This document shows positions 12,240-24,847 of a stretch of 64,000 nt of DNA, piece by piece; position 1 is the first letter of the stretch; each line of letters begins with the position of its first letter. Under the pieces are notes generated by a model. That model was not told the DNA's origin. It saw only the letters and a list, made by a program, of their open reading frames with translations, and ran no database searches. The translations under genes were made by a program, and so were the position numbers. Source of the stretch: Phocoena phocoena (Eukaryota; Chordata; Mammalia; Artiodactyla; Phocoenidae); contig NC_089222.1 of NCBI RefSeq assembly GCF_963924675.1, positions 114,591,316-114,655,315 of the forward strand, given 5' to 3'.

Positions 12240-12455
12240 ATTTCTTCAACACCCATGGTAGATACTTTATAGATACCGACTTATGTAATCATTGCAATAA
12301 CTCTCTGAGGTAGATAGTGGTATTCCTCTGTACAGACAAAGAATTTGAGATTCAGAGAATTTAAATAAATTTCCAGATTCACACAGCTAGTAGGTGGTAG
12401 AGAAAGATTGCATTCCATTGTGTGATTCTAAATTCTGCTCTATTTCCACAAAGGT
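12240..12455 (-). repeat. SINE MIR
   Basis: Reading the plus strand, 'tctctgaggtagatagtggt', 'tacagacaaagaatttgaga', 'cacacagctagtaggtggta' and 'gcattccattgtgtgattct' occur in the order expected for the reverse complement of MIR. That includes the conserved 'cacacagctagtaagtggca' core. MIR is an ancient mammal-wide tRNA-derived SINE. Confidence 0.8.
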
Positions 12456-12529
12456 AGATTGCTTGCATTCTCCCAAAAGGGCTGTCTTATTCTGTCTTCA
12501 TTAGGCTGCTGGATTGATTTTTTTCCCCC

Positions 12530-13640
12530 TAAAATGAAAGTATCTTTATATATTTATTATATCTGTCCATTGTAAAAATTGACTGTAGAGAAATATGTAA
12601 CAAATGAAAATTCTGTTGTTATGCTACTCCCTCTTCCTGCCCAACCCTCTCCTTACTGCCAAGAAATAGCTACAGTTAAGATTGGAGGACTTCCCTGGTG
12701 GCACAGTGGTTGAGAGTCCGCCTGCTGATGCAGGGGATGCGGGATCGTGCCCCGGTTCGGGAGGATCCCATGTGCCGCGGAGCGGCTGGGCCCGTGAGCC
12801 ATGGCCGCTGAGCCTGCGTGTCCGGAGCCCGTGCTCCGCAACGGGAGAGGCCACAGCAGTGAGAGGCCCATGTACCACCAAAAAAAAAAAAAAAAAAAAA
12901 AAGATTGGAAAGTATATATATTTCAGCTTTACCTACAAATGTATATACACACATATTCATGTATAAGATCATGAAATACATACTATTGATATTTCAGAAG
13001 CCATTCACTAAATTGTATATTCTGGGTTTATAGATCTAGGTCTAACTCACCCCATTCTCCTATTTATAACAATCTGCAGTATTCCATATTATGCATAGAA
13101 GGATATCACACTTTATTTAACCAAGTCCTATTAATGAACATTTGGATTGTTTAAATTTTATTGCTATTTTATACAGTACTCAATGAGCATCCCTTATTCT
13201 GTTAGATTCTAAAAATTCTTGAAAGAGAAAATAATTTGTCAACATGTTAATTAAAATTTTTGATATAAAAGTTAAAATTGTCTTTAGAATTGTGTATCTT
13301 TTACAATTTCACTGATATCTAGACATGATTAGTTTTTAAATCTTTGACAATTAGATAGGTAAAAGAGGCTATTTCACTGTTTTCTAAATGTATATTTTTA
13401 GTAATAAAAAGGCAGAGCAGCTTTTTCATATTTTTATTGACCATTTATGTTCATCTTGGATTATTTTTCATGTTCTTTAGCCATTTGAAATTTTGCTACT
13501 TTTTTCTTATTTTTCAAGAAAATTTTTACAATAATATTGTTATTGCCATGCATATTATTTTATATAGAAAATATATAATATATATCCACTTATGAATATA
13601 TTCCTAATTTGTCATGCATTTTCTGTACTAGTTTAACATT
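12530..13640 (-). repeat. LINE L1, old mammalian subfamily (L1M), interrupted by a SINE
   Basis: Plus-strand landmarks such as 'agtattccatattatgcata', 'ctttatttaaccaagtccta', 'gaacatttggattgtttaaa' and, near 13450, 'catgttctttagccatttga' match the reverse complement of the 3' part of old L1 ORF2 and flanking UTR. Many indels and stops show that it is long inactive. A CHR-2 SINE inserted at 12687-12900 splits it. Confidence 0.65.
12687..12900 (+). mobile_element. SINE CHR-2 (cetacean-type), copy 1
   Basis: The head 'gacttccctggtggcacagt' is followed by the tRNA-like region with A-box 'tggcacagtgg' at 12699-12709, a B-box-like 'gggatcgtgccc' (one base off the usual 'ggttc'), the GC-rich unique region and an A22 tail. 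A duplication of 'aagattgga' flanks it at 12678-12686 and 12901-12909. Transcription in the germline would be by polymerase III, and mobilisation relies on L1 enzymes. Confidence 0.95.
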
Positions 13641-13789
13641 TTTTGAATAATAAAGAGTATATCTTATAAACAATTTTAAAATGTATAAAGTAGAAGGTAA
13701 ACTCTAGAAATATCAGCAGAAATCTTGTTAGCCATATCTACTCCCATTCTCATATCCTAGTTATAGCTATTATTAATGGTTTCTTGTGT
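13641..13789. other. Short AT-rich spacer between L1 fragments
   Basis: Nothing specific was recognised. It may be further diverged L1. Confidence 0.4.
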
Positions 13790-14231
13790 ATTATTTTTTA
13801 AAAACCTTTATTGTGGTATATTTATGTACAGTAAACTGCATTTTTAAGGTGTACAACATGATAAAGCATAACTACAGTTGAGGTGGTCAACCTGTCCATC
13901 ATTCTGAAAAGTTTTCTAGTTTTTAGACTATTTATATTTAATGTGACTTTTTATACGGTTAGCTTTAAGTTTATCATTTTGCTATTTATTTTTCTACTTG
14001 TTCCATTTCCTTTTTGTTATTTTTTTTCCCTCCTTTTCTGACTTCTTTGGGATTGTGTATTTTTTTATTATTCCAGTTTATCTCTTTGTTAACTTATTAG
14101 CTGTAATTTTTTATTATGTTATTTCAGTGATTGTTATTTGGTTTGTAATATATATATATTTAACTTCTCACAGTCTCCCTTCATGTGATATATATATAGA
14201 GAGAGAGTGAGATATATATATAGAGAGAGTG

Positions 14232-14312
<81 letters not shown>

Positions 14313-15660
14313 TATATAAAGTGTTACCTATGGTAAAAGAATCTTTTAACAGCATACTTCTGTTTCTCCCCTCCCAACCACTGCCCCATTGTAAGAAATT
14401 TTAGTTCTGTATACGTTGTAATATCTACATTCCTTACATTTTGTTTATAGTGAATTATTGTTTAAAGATATTTAAATAATAAGAAAAATCATACATATTT
14501 ATCCACATAATTATTATTTTGTAGTTTTTTGTTTGGTAGATTTATATTTCTACCTCGGGTCACTTTCCTTCTGCCAGAGGGATTTCCTTTAACATTTCTT
14601 ATAGTAATCATCTGCTGGCAATGAATTGCTTTAGCTTTTGTGCATCTGCGATTATTTTTATTTGTCCCTGTCCTTGAAAAATATTTTTTTCCAAGCATAA
14701 ACTATTACGTGGATGGTATATTTTTTTAGTACTTTAAATTGTTGCTCTGCTATCTTCTTGCTTACATCATCTTCAATGAGAAATCTACTGTATCCTTATC
14801 TTTTTTCCTGTGTGTAATGTGTCTTTTTGTTTTGCTGCTTATATGATTATCTCTTTGTTATTGATTTTGAGCAATTTGATTATGATGTGCCTTACTGTGT
14901 TTTTATTCTTGTTTCTTGTGCTTGGAGTTTGTTGAGCTTCTTGGGTTTGTGGGTGTATAGTTTTCATCAAATTTGGACAAATTTTCCTCATTACTTCTTC
15001 AAATATTTTGCCTATTTTCCTTCCTTCTTTCTGTCATTGGTTACAATTATACATTTATTAGGACACTTGAAGTTGTCTCACAGGAGACTGATGCACTTTT
15101 TAAAAACTCCTTTTTCTGTGTTTCATTTTCCTATTATTATGTATTCAAATTCATTAATCTTATGAATTTGTCTATGCTGTTGTTATTTCTATTCAGTGCA
15201 TTTTTTTATACCAGACTTTGTAGTTTTCATCTCCAGGAGTTTTATATGTGCTGTTTATAGCTTTCATGTCTCTACCTAACTTTTAGCATATACGAAATAT
15301 GATTAGAGTAACTTCTACTATTCCTGTCTCAATTCTTGCATGTGTGTCAGTTCTGGCTCCATTTCAACTAATTGATCATTTTTATTACAAGTTCTGTTTC
15401 CCTGCTTCCTTGTATGCCTGGTAATATTTGGTTACATGGCAGGCTTGTGAATTTTATTTTGTTGAGTGCTAGATATTTTTGTATTCCTATAAATATTCTT
15501 GAGTTCTGGAGTGCAGTCAAGTTTCTAGGAAAGAGTTTGATCCTTTCTAGGCTTGCTTTTACGATTTTCTAGGCAGTTCCAGAATAGTGATCAGTCTAGG
15601 ACTTCTGAGTCAATATCTTCTAGAATACTTTACTCAATCCTTCGTGAGTTATGAATTATT
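13790..15660 (-). repeat. LINE L1, old subfamily, 5'/ORF1-side segment
   Basis: The first 100 bp ('ctttattgtggtatatttat' ... 'aggtgtacaacatgataaag') resemble the reverse complement of an L1M 3' end. From about 13910 the text runs colinearly with a familiar old-L1 segment, with landmarks 'gagcaatttgattatgatgt', 'gtgcttggagtttgttgagc', 'agttttcatcaaatttggac', 'ttgtatgcctggtaatattt' and 'ttgtattcctataaatattc'. Minus orientation is inferred from the T-rich left end. Divergence is large and no ORF is preserved. The 112- and 95-codon frames here are shadows. Confidence 0.7.
14187..14318. repeat. Compound (TA)n/(GA)n microsatellite
   Basis: Alternating blocks of 'gatatatatata' and 'gagagagaga' end in a (TA) run of about 14 units before 'gtgatatatataaag'. 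It lies inside the old L1 at a point where the consensus has a short 'gtgatatta' motif, so it probably expanded from that seed. It produces meaningless Tyr/Ile and Arg/Glu repeat frames. Confidence 0.92.
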
Positions 15661-16219
15661 CTAGTTGGATAGTGGAAAAAGGCACTATTCCTAACCCTTT
15701 GTGATATCTGGTCACTGTTCCCTCCCATGCTTTTGGGTTGTTCTTTCCCCAAACTTGAGTAGTTTCTTCACATGCATGCAATGATCAATACTCTCTTGAA
15801 TATTCAGAAGGGACTCTCTGCAGATCACTTGGATTCTCTCTGTGTATAGTCCTCTTCTATCCAGTACTACATCCTGCAAACTTTAGCCTCCTTGGTCTCC
15901 CTAAATATATAGCTTCATTTCCTAAACTCAAGGCAGCTACCTGTATCTACTGGCTTTCCCTCTCCCTTCAATGTAGCCTGGAATCTCTCTCAAGATAGTA
16001 AACTAGAGCAATCACAGGGTGGATTTGAATGTTTCCTGTTTCTTGGGCATCACTGTCCTTCACTCCTAATATCCTTTGCCTTGGAAACTGTTGATACATA
16101 TATTTTGACAGTCTTCCCCCCCTCTGGTTGTTTCAGGCAAAGGCTATAACCAGTTCCTGTTTTTCCAACTTGGCAAGAAGTGGAATTCAAACAATTTTCC
16201 TTTAAAATTTAAAGTCAGA
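15661..16219. other. Non-coding stretch, nothing recognised
   Basis: Pyrimidine-rich sequence, with no repeat I can name. It may include further L1 edge. Confidence 0.45.
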
Positions 16220-16350
16220 TTGTATTGACCTCCTCTTAAGGCTCATTTTCTCCTTAATGTAAACTCTAAACTTCTCCTTAATGCCACAGAACCTTGTATA
16301 ATTTGGCTCCTGCCAGCTTTCTTGCCTTATACCCCAGTCTTCCAGGAAAT
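16220..16350 (+). repeat. LINE L2 fragment
   Basis: 'taaactctaaacttctcctt' 'aatgccacagaaccttgta' 'taatttggctcctgccagct' matches the L2 block of type 'atccaaactccttaccatgg...aaggccctgcatgatctggc'. Plus orientation and strongly diverged. Confidence 0.6.
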
Positions 16351-16389
16351 TTGTATATGTAGCAGAGGTAAAATTCTCTTGCTCCTTTC

Positions 16390-16560
16390 TCTCTCTTTAA
16401 AATGAGCAATATAATAGTTTTACAGGTGTTGTTCTTCAGTTTGCTTTTTTTCACTTAGTAATATATCCTGTAGATATTTATATCTCAGCACATAAAAATT
16501 TACCTTTTCTTGTTAATGGCTGCATTTTATTTCATGGACAAAAATATAATTGGCTAAATT
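16390..16560 (-). repeat. LINE L1 fragment (old)
   Basis: 'cacttagtaatatatcctgt' and 'taatggctgcattttatttc' match the reverse complement of an old L1 segment with 'ttaatggctgcatagtattc'. Short and inactive. Confidence 0.55.
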
Positions 16561-17439
16561 ATAATAAGTTATGCTGTACCCTTTTAATCCATACCGAACC
16601 ATTATGACTTTTTCCTGACCTTGAAAATTGTAGTTGTGCAAATAGGGGCTTCACAAAGGTTCTATTCTTTTGGCTTCCTGAACATAGTGTCAACTAATGG
16701 GACAAAGGTGGAAAATGTTTCTTGTTTCCAAATGCAAAGTCTTGTGTATAGATAAAATTTTGATTTTCTGAATTTAACTTTCTATATCAATGATAATTAC
16801 ACCCTCTTAGAAAGAGTCCATCCAAGAGAATGTCCCTTTTGGAAATTCCTCTATAAGAACTACGGATACCAGTGTTTGTCCTAGCACCTCTGTTGATATG
16901 TGTATACATATGGATACACAGGGGTTTAGGAAAAGAGGGATGAGGTTGGTTTGTGAATAGCTGAAGCAACACCTTCATATAAAAGTGATCCACAGACTTT
17001 TAATATATATGTATATATTTTCTGTTATATGTAAAAATGTATTAGATGTACGTATATCTATCTTATTTAAGGTGACAATTGTAATTGTTTAGATTTTCAA
17101 TTACTTTTGGAAAAACTTAAAACCAATATTTTAGTACATGAAATTACTTGTAATGTTTTTAGATTTGCAATATATATTTTCTCTTGAACAATTATTACTG
17201 GGAAAAATATTGTTCACTTGTTCCCCTTTGTTTCCTTAGGTATTGAGGCTGTTTGAACTCATAATCAGTATAAAATATTACCTGTTAAAAGAATGATTAA
17301 AGAAACGAACCTCAGAGTTTTAATAGGGAAAATTTACCAACAAATTTACCATCTTCAATAAGCTCACCATAATTTTTAGATTTTTATATAATGATGCCTG
17401 TATTAACACAATCAAGTCATTCATTAGAATATAAGCCTT
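16561..17439. other. Non-coding stretch, nothing recognised
   Basis: AT-rich. No repeat family or gene was recognised. Confidence 0.5.
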
Positions 17440-17560
17440 ACCATAAGAATGTAAGCTCTGTGAGGACAGAATGTTTTGTTTACCACTACATCAATAACAC
17501 TCATAATAGTGAAAAACATATTGTACATACACAATAAATATTTGATAAATTAATAATTTT
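17440..17560 (+). repeat. LINE L2 3' end
   Basis: 'agaatgtaagctctgtgagg' 'acagaatgttttg' followed by 'cacaataaatatttgataaa' is the usual L2 3' end ('ctccatgagggcaggga' ... 'caataaatatttgttgaatg'). Confidence 0.75.
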
Positions 17561-19689
17561 GAACGTATATTGTTTAAAGAAAAGTATAACATGTTTTATT
17601 TAACTACAGCATTTAAAAAGTTCAGTCAACATATGTAATTAGGATTTCATGTCAGTATACACACAATAAAATATTTTTTTCACAATAAAATGTTTTTTGA
17701 TAAAAGAGATTTGAATATAAATTCTGTTTACTTGATTCTTTTGTCACATAATGACTATAAATTCTAGAAGCAGGCAAAGTTAATCTCAAACATTATGAAT
17801 CTTGAATATATCCTGGTATTGCTGACACACAATTATCTTCTAAAATTTTTTGTTTTCTAAAATCAATATGGTTTTTGGTAGGTTGAATCCACCCAAGTAC
17901 TAGGCATGGAGTATTATTGACTCCAGTCAAGGAGCAATGATAGGTCTTGGCCAAAGTGACTACCCATCCCCACCCCCCATAAATAAGCCTATAACCCAAT
18001 CAGGGCAATGAGAAGCAAGAAGAATCCTGGGAAAGAGAAAATGTCTTCTTTTTTCAAAGAACTTACTAGAAGAGATTTTTTTCCTCCCTAGGATAGGATT
18101 GTATGATATGAGGATATGAACTGTGATGTTATTACAGCCATTTTGATTCCAATCAGAGGGAGTGTCTAGAACTTTTGGGAAGAGGCATCTTACTGAGCCT
18201 AAGGATAAGGCAACAGCATGGAAAGCAATGTGGAGGGGCAGAGAGAATTTGGTCTGTGGTAACATTGTTCAGCTGTGAAGTCATGATAAAAGACCTGCAC
18301 TACTTCTAAAATTTTACTCATGTAAGATAAATAAATTTCCAGTTTAAATCCAGTTTATCTGTCCTTGTAACACAATAAGTACTAAATGTTATAGTTCAGA
18401 CATGATTTCTCCTGTTTTGCCAAACACAGTTTATAATGTCTTTGGAAAATATAATACACATATGTAAAGAAGTAATTCAGGAGATAATTATTTTGATTTA
18501 GTTTTTATTTGAGCCAACTTCTGGTTTTCATTTTCTGGTAGAATGCTTTAAAAATTGATCTGTATAAATCCATAATTGTAAATAAAGTTTGGTATTGAAT
18601 GATTTATTAGGGGATATAAAATTTGAAAGTGTAATTTCACCAGCTTATTTTGTGTGCTGATTTTACAGACTACAATGAGATATGTATTAAATTCAGTTCC
18701 AGTGTGAGTAAAAATATCAGTTTCAAATAATTTTCCAGTCCATATTTACAGTTAGTTGACGATTTAGCTCTCATGTTCACCAGTGAAGTTTATTGAATTG
18801 TTTAGCATAATTTTCAACTCTACAAGTCACATGTTAACCCAGAAGGTTTGTTGAAAGGCAGCTGAAATAATTATTTGCCTTTGCTCAGGATTAAAGGAGA
18901 CTTCTATTTATGATTAATAAGACTGAAGATAGAGATTGTTAAAGAGTCTAGGAAAGAAATCTTGTGGTAATAAATGAAAAATAGGCATTTGTCCACATTT
19001 TGAAGCTATTGAAAAAGAGAAACCATAAAACAGCAGGGGCAGTTAACCTATCATACAGAAACTCTTCCCAATTCTAAACACATATTTAGAATACTGTAAT
19101 TGTGATTCAGAATGATGTCTCAGGACAAAAAACAAAAACAAACAAAAAGACAGCTGGATGAAACTATTTATTATTGATTACATTTCTTTCTAGAGAAGGA
19201 ACATATTTTACTAATCTATACCACACCTGTGGCTATATAAAACTTCACACTGGGCAGTTTTCTCTTATACTTTTTGGTAGCCATTTGGTGAAACATCCGT
19301 ACTTTAACTTTCTTTTAAAATATGACAACAGTGTATTCTCTAAAATAAATGTAGGTGAGTTTTTCTTGACTGTGATTTAAATATAAGGTTTTCAGATGCA
19401 TTGGAAAGATTTCCTGAGTAGTAGAATGAGGTGAGACTCCATTCAACCAGGAACCATTCAGATCAGGATTGCTCGTCACCACCCTGTATGCAACTGGTAC
19501 TATCCCTGCCTTTAGAATGAGGGATGCAAAGCTTAGAGTGAGGAATTGCAGAAGGGTTCTAAAGTTAGTAATTTGAAAGCCAGTGTTTGAATAGAGAATT
19601 AATAACACATTTTACATTTATGAAATTCTCATATCCCCTCTTAGAATGAATACATGAGTAAGAATTTTAAAGGAATATTACTTTAAAAT
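17561..19689. other. Non-coding stretch, nothing recognised
   Basis: About 2.1 kb of AT-rich single-copy-looking DNA. No reading frame resembles a known protein. An A-rich 'caaaaaacaaaaacaaac' patch lies near 19125. Confidence 0.5.
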
Positions 19690-20480
19690 TTATTTTTTAA
19701 ATTAACATACAGTAATGCTGACATTTTTGGTGTGCAATTCTATGAAATTCAATATATGTATAGATTTGTATAAACACCACCTCAATTAGGATACAGAAAT
19801 TTCCATCATCCTCCAAAACTCCTTGTACTATACCTTTGTAGTTACTCTTTCCCTCTTCTCTAACCCCTGGCAACTTATGATCTATTCAACATCACTATGG
19901 TTTTGTCTTTTGAGAATGTCTTATAAATGGAATCATTAAGGCACCCACTTCATTTATTTCTGCTCTCTTTTATTTCTTTTCTTCTGTTTTCTTTGGGCTT
20001 TTTTTCCTCTTCTTTTTTCTAGTTTCTTGTAGTGGAAACTTAGGTTATTCATTTGAAACATTTCTTCTTTTGTAATATAAGCACTTGACTTTTTAAAACA
20101 CCGTTTCTCTGTTTAACAGTTTAACAGGGAAATACTGTTTTAGCTACATCCTACAAATTTTGACGTGTTGCATTTCATTTTTTTTTCAGTTCAAAATATT
20201 TTCTAATTTCCCTTGAGACTTCCTGTTTTATTTATGTGGTATTTAAAAGCGTATGTGCATTTTAATTTCTATGATTCTTCTGTCTCTTTTGTTATTGATT
20301 TCAAGTTTAATTCCATTATGGTTTAAAAACATACTTTGTATGATATAAATTTCTTTTAAATACGTTAAGGTTTGTTTAATGTCCCAGGATACGATCTGTT
20401 ATGATGAATGTTCCATATGCACTGGAAAATAACATTTATTTTCTATGTTTCAAACTGGAATAGGAGGGCTTCTAGTAGTA
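19690..20480 (-). repeat. LINE L1, old subfamily, two adjacent segments
   Basis: 19690-19950 carries 'cccctggcaacttatgatct', 'atggttttgtcttttgagaa' and 'tataaatggaatcattaagg', the reverse complement of an old L1 3'-UTR region. 20000-20480 carries 'ttttttctagtttcttgtag', 'tcaagtttaattccattatg' and 'gatgaatgttccatatgcac', matching reversed L1 ORF2. The join implies an internal deletion or two insertions. Confidence 0.7.
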
Positions 20481-20829
20481 TTCTGTCTGTTCCAATGTAT
20501 ACTTCTGGGCTCTCACTGCCTTGAGTCCAAGCTTGAAGATACTAAAGGGGGAAGAAAAGGAAAATTCACTACTGGATTTGTGGTCCTTTAACTCTGTTCT
20601 ACTACAATTTCCTGCTATTATTTCCTTTCAAGACTTCTCAAATGGTGGCTTCATTCATTCTCTCCAGATTTCATAGCTGCAGTCATTAGGAGAGAAGGGG
20701 TAGGATGTGCTTACTTCATCTTAACTAGTGAAAGAGTTATTGAGCTAAATTATTATCAGTTTCACCATCTCCAAAATCAAACATGCCTGATTTTAGGTAA
20801 CATCCTTTGTTTGTAGAAAGTGATCTTTT
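20481..20829. other. Non-coding stretch, nothing recognised
   Basis: No feature could be supported. Confidence 0.45.
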
Positions 20830-21120
20830 ATTTATGCATTCACAAACATTCACTTAGCATCTTCTGTGTTTTGGCACTGTTCTAGACATGGAGGATATAC
20901 CAGGGAACAGAACACCAAAAAGATTCGAGACTATGTTCTAGTAGGAGATAGACAAAACACAACTGAAAAGATGTAACACATCAGGTGGTGGTAGTTGCAA
21001 TAAAGAAGAATAAGGTGGAGGCAGGTGATTTGAAGTGTTGTGGAAAGAGGTAATGCAGCTTTTAAAAGGATCATGAGGAAAGTTATCACCAAAAAGGGGA
21101 TATTTGAATGAAGAAAGATT
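20830..21120 (-). repeat. LINE L2 3'-end fragment
   Basis: 'gttttggcactgttctagac' 'atggaggatataccagggaa' 'cagaacacc' is the reverse complement of the L2 3' end. The later 'aagaagaataaggtggaggc' and 'gatcatgaggaaag' text fits the adjoining 3' UTR. Confidence 0.75.
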
Positions 21121-21185
21121 GGTATTTGATTGTGCAAATTGTGATCACTATCTTTGAAAACTGGATTTCAAACAAAGTTGAGGAG

Positions 21186-21222
21186 ATCTCTCTCTCTCTC
21201 TCTGTGTGTATATATATATATT
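21186..21222. repeat. (TC)n(TG)n(TA)n microsatellite
   Basis: A short compound dinucleotide tract. The 74-codon frame that spans it has no other support. Confidence 0.85.
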
Positions 21223-24200
21223 ATACAATTATCTATTCATTAAAAGTTGTAGTTATCTCAGTCACAGGTGCTTTATTAAATACCATTAAATTATTAAAGT
21301 TACGTGCCAAACAAATTTTAAACTTATATTAGACAAAAGTAATCTTAATAATGTGTGAAACTAAATTGAGTTGGCCGTAAATGATTTTACGCAACATAGG
21401 TTGGTCTCTGCTGGACTAGTAAACTTCTGTGACTCGACATGGACAAAGCATTTCTTTTTTTCTCTGACTCTATTCAATAGTTTTCATTTAAGTTTTGAGA
21501 TTGGTTTCTCCTTATGAATTACCATAGGGGGAAAGTCATCAAATTAAATTTGTGGTAAAGTTTTAAATAGCATCTCTGTTTTTCAAATGCTGAAGCACAT
21601 CTCCAATGTCAATATTAAATGTCAGCTGCAAACACAGTCTTTAATTGCTTGAACATCTTACCTCTCCCTTTGTCAGGAGTCATGAGAACAATATGGACAT
21701 GCTAGGACAAAGTCAGCTGCCACTGTCTTAGGTAAAATTCCATGTCCAGATGTTGCCCTGTGCAGTTTCAGTGTAATTCTAATTGACTCCTTGGGGAATC
21801 TCAGTTTGTGCCGCTGAGGGCCCAATTCAGCTTTGGGGTTGTGAGTGAGTAACTGATGACAGAGGTTGACTCAGTGTGTTTGTGTGTGTGCAAGTGTTGA
21901 GAGTAGGAGGTTATACAAAGGCCAACAGTCATTACTTCCAAGGTCCAGTGGAACTTACACCTTGCTTGTCAGCTTTTACCTTTAGCACAATCACATATGT
22001 ATTTTGAAATATGAAAGCACTTGAAACTTATTAACCAACAAGCAATAATTCTTTCAAAAACAAAATAAAGGCTAAAAAAAATGTATATTTGTACACACAC
22101 ATTCACGTATATATGCATATATTTGAAAATATACAAACTTTTAAAGTATACGTAGGTGTATTATCTGAGAATAGTGGCATCTTTTCTGAAGGTTCACATA
22201 TTTGACATTTTCATTGCTGTGCCAGGTAAATGGTGTTGTCTTTGGATACTTTTATGTTCTGTTTTTGTTCTTAAACACAGCTTACAATAGGTATTCTCTG
22301 CTAAGAGATTGGTGTACCTTCAAATTATTTATTTTACTCTAAATTCTCAGCTAAAGGGAAACATATTCTTAAATTTCTGTATGAAAATGACAAAAAGACC
22401 ATCTAGGGATTTCTTGTTCCTACACAAGTCACCGTCACAAATTTTTAGTTGAATGTTGCCCAACTCTAAAACTTCAACACTCTTTGATGCATAAATTCTG
22501 ACTTATTAAAAATTTTTTTATTTAAAAATAACTCAACAGTTTTAAAATAGAAAAAGAAAACAGATGAATACTTTGCCTTATATCAAATAGTACCTTGAAT
22601 TTTACCTCAGTAATTAAAGAGAACGATTCTTAAAACATAACTTAAATTTTCATAAGTTCTTATCTGAATAATCTGGTGTCACTCTGGAGAGATAGACTAA
22701 TGTGAAATGAAGATATGAAGAAATGAAAACAAATCCATAGAAAGATATGAAAGGTATAAAATCACAGAGAGTCTACCTAAGTAAAAAAGACTCATAAGCA
22801 GAGGATAAGACAGTAGTTTGCTTTCAAAAGATTGGTCTAAATTAAAATGAATGTTAAGAAGCTGCTGATAAAAATTGCCTATTCTTTTGCTCTGAACTCT
22901 CTTAGGGAATCTTTTTCCTGTAATTTCACATATACATGTGTAGAACGTTTGATGCTGTAAGAATTTAAATAAGAGGAAGTTACAGGCATAGTTTTAAGCT
23001 GTTTCTATGATTATAATTAGTTTCTTTTGGAAATAGTTATGCTGTTAATTTCTGTATGTGCATTTAATTAAAGAAAAAATGTCAAGAATCTTAATATTAT
23101 TTAATTTTAATAATAATATCAACTTATTTACTGGACACTTTCTCTGGGACAGGTGAATATTTCATATTTAATTAAAATATTCACAATAGGCTATCAATTA
23201 CATGAAAAGGAATCATTTAGTATTTGACAAATATGTTTATCAATAAGACAAACTAATAAGATTTCCTCTCAGATTTGTGTGTCCTAATGATTCTTTTTTG
23301 TTGTCAAATGTAACGCATTCTTCAGGCATATATTTTGTGACTTGGAATCTTCTTAATTAATACTGAGGATGTATCTATTCTGTTCCTTAGGTATTTCTTC
23401 ATGAACGTTGTTCTGTTTTTTCAGTCCTTTGTTAACCATAATTAGAAGTAGTGAAGATAGCAAGTCAGAATGAAAGGAAAATCTCAGTGTTTCGGTTTTG
23501 GAGTTTATGTATGAATAAATAAGAGTATGTAAATATTGGTACTACATAGAAAATTAAACAGAATAATTTAGAAGATATTAACAATAGGTTAAAATGTAAT
23601 TGGTATAGTACATCACCCTATGGGGAGCTCATACATAACTCTATTACACTTATGTGCATAATGTTGAGTTTTGAAGGAATTATAACAATTTTTAAAGTGT
23701 TGAGCTATTCATTACATTGTTCAGTGTTAGTGATCTCCATTTCCATTATTCACTGTTTTTCCTTTTTTGCTTTAAAAACTTTTCTTTGTGGTTTGTAAGT
23801 CTCCTTTACGTGATCTTGTTTAGTGTTTTTCCAACTACAGGTTGAAATTCACTAATTAGCAGCAGGGAATTTTAAAAATTTATAACTACAGAACAAAATA
23901 TTAGAGTGCCTTTCATGCATTACTTTAAGGATATGTTTCATGGAAAAAATTGCTTCACTTATATATACTAGGTTGCAAGGAAAACTGAATTTCTTACTGT
24001 ATGTTTTGGTAAAACATTACTGAAAAGCCATTGGACTGGATGAAAGGCAACTGAAGAACACTGTGTGTATACTCTTATTACTTATGTCAGTAGTTCATTT
24101 ACTGTATTTTATCTATATTTTAAAATATATACAATGAATATGATCAAGTGGCCCACTTTCAATGCTGAGAACAAGATTTCACTGATGGTTGATGAATTGC

Positions 24201-24616
24201 TCATAAGGATGAAAAACGAAGTGTTAGACTTAATCATTTCACTGTCAGGGATCTTTGTATCAATCCTTAGTGAAAAACATCCTTGAGAGAAGAAACTGGC
24301 TATTACTAAATTAGCATTGGAATATTACAGGCACAGGTTTTCATTTCATAACCATATTTCAGATAAATTATGAAACTAAACAGAAGTCATGCTGTAGACA
24401 CTGCAAAATTAAGATGGGTTTGGCCATATAACAAACTTAACTGAACTACATTCCTGTGAATTTGCAAAAGGATTCACCATATTTAACCAAACCAGGTTAC
24501 TGTGATTTTGAAAAAAAATCCCTGAGCACAGAGACTCAGGGCATGGATTCACTGGTAAAAATCTTATACTCAGAGTACATGCAATATTCTATATTACACT
24601 AGGAGAATGTGACATT
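21223..24616. other. Non-coding stretch, nothing recognised
   Basis: About 3.4 kb, AT-rich, with no transposon or exon that I can support. 21600-21960 is less AT-rich and looks single-copy. A TG-rich patch lies near 21875-21893. No frame over 75 codons occurs. Confidence 0.5.
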
Positions 24617-24625
24617 AAACTCAGC

Positions 24626-24832
24626 TTTTTTTTTTTTTTTGCGTTTCACGGGCCTCTCACTGCTGTGGCCTCTCCCGTTGCGGAGCACAGGCTCCGGACG
24701 CGCAGGCTCAGCGGCCATGGCTCACGGGCCCAGCCGCTCCGTAGCATGTGGGATCCTCCCGGACCGGGGCACGAGCCCATGTCCCCTGCATCGGCAGGCG
24801 GACTCTCAACCACTGTGCCACCAGGGAAGCCC
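24626..24832 (-). mobile_element. SINE CHR-2 (cetacean-type), copy 2
   Basis: The T-tract at the left and 'accagggaagccc' at the right show minus orientation. The tRNA-like portion with the A-box reads on the minus strand near the right end. The perfect flanking duplication 'aaactcagctttttt' (24617-24631 and 24833-24847) overlaps the T tract. Frames of 60-80 codons across the element are SINE artefacts. Confidence 0.95.
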
Positions 24833-24847
24833 AAACTCAGCTTTTTT

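Noticed and set aside
12699..12760. tRNA-like A- and B-box sequences
   Set aside because: They are the internal polymerase III promoter of a CHR-2 SINE. There is no cloverleaf and no intact tRNA gene.
14134..14404. Tyr/Ile and Arg/Glu repeat peptides
   Set aside because: They are pure products of the compound TA/GA microsatellite.
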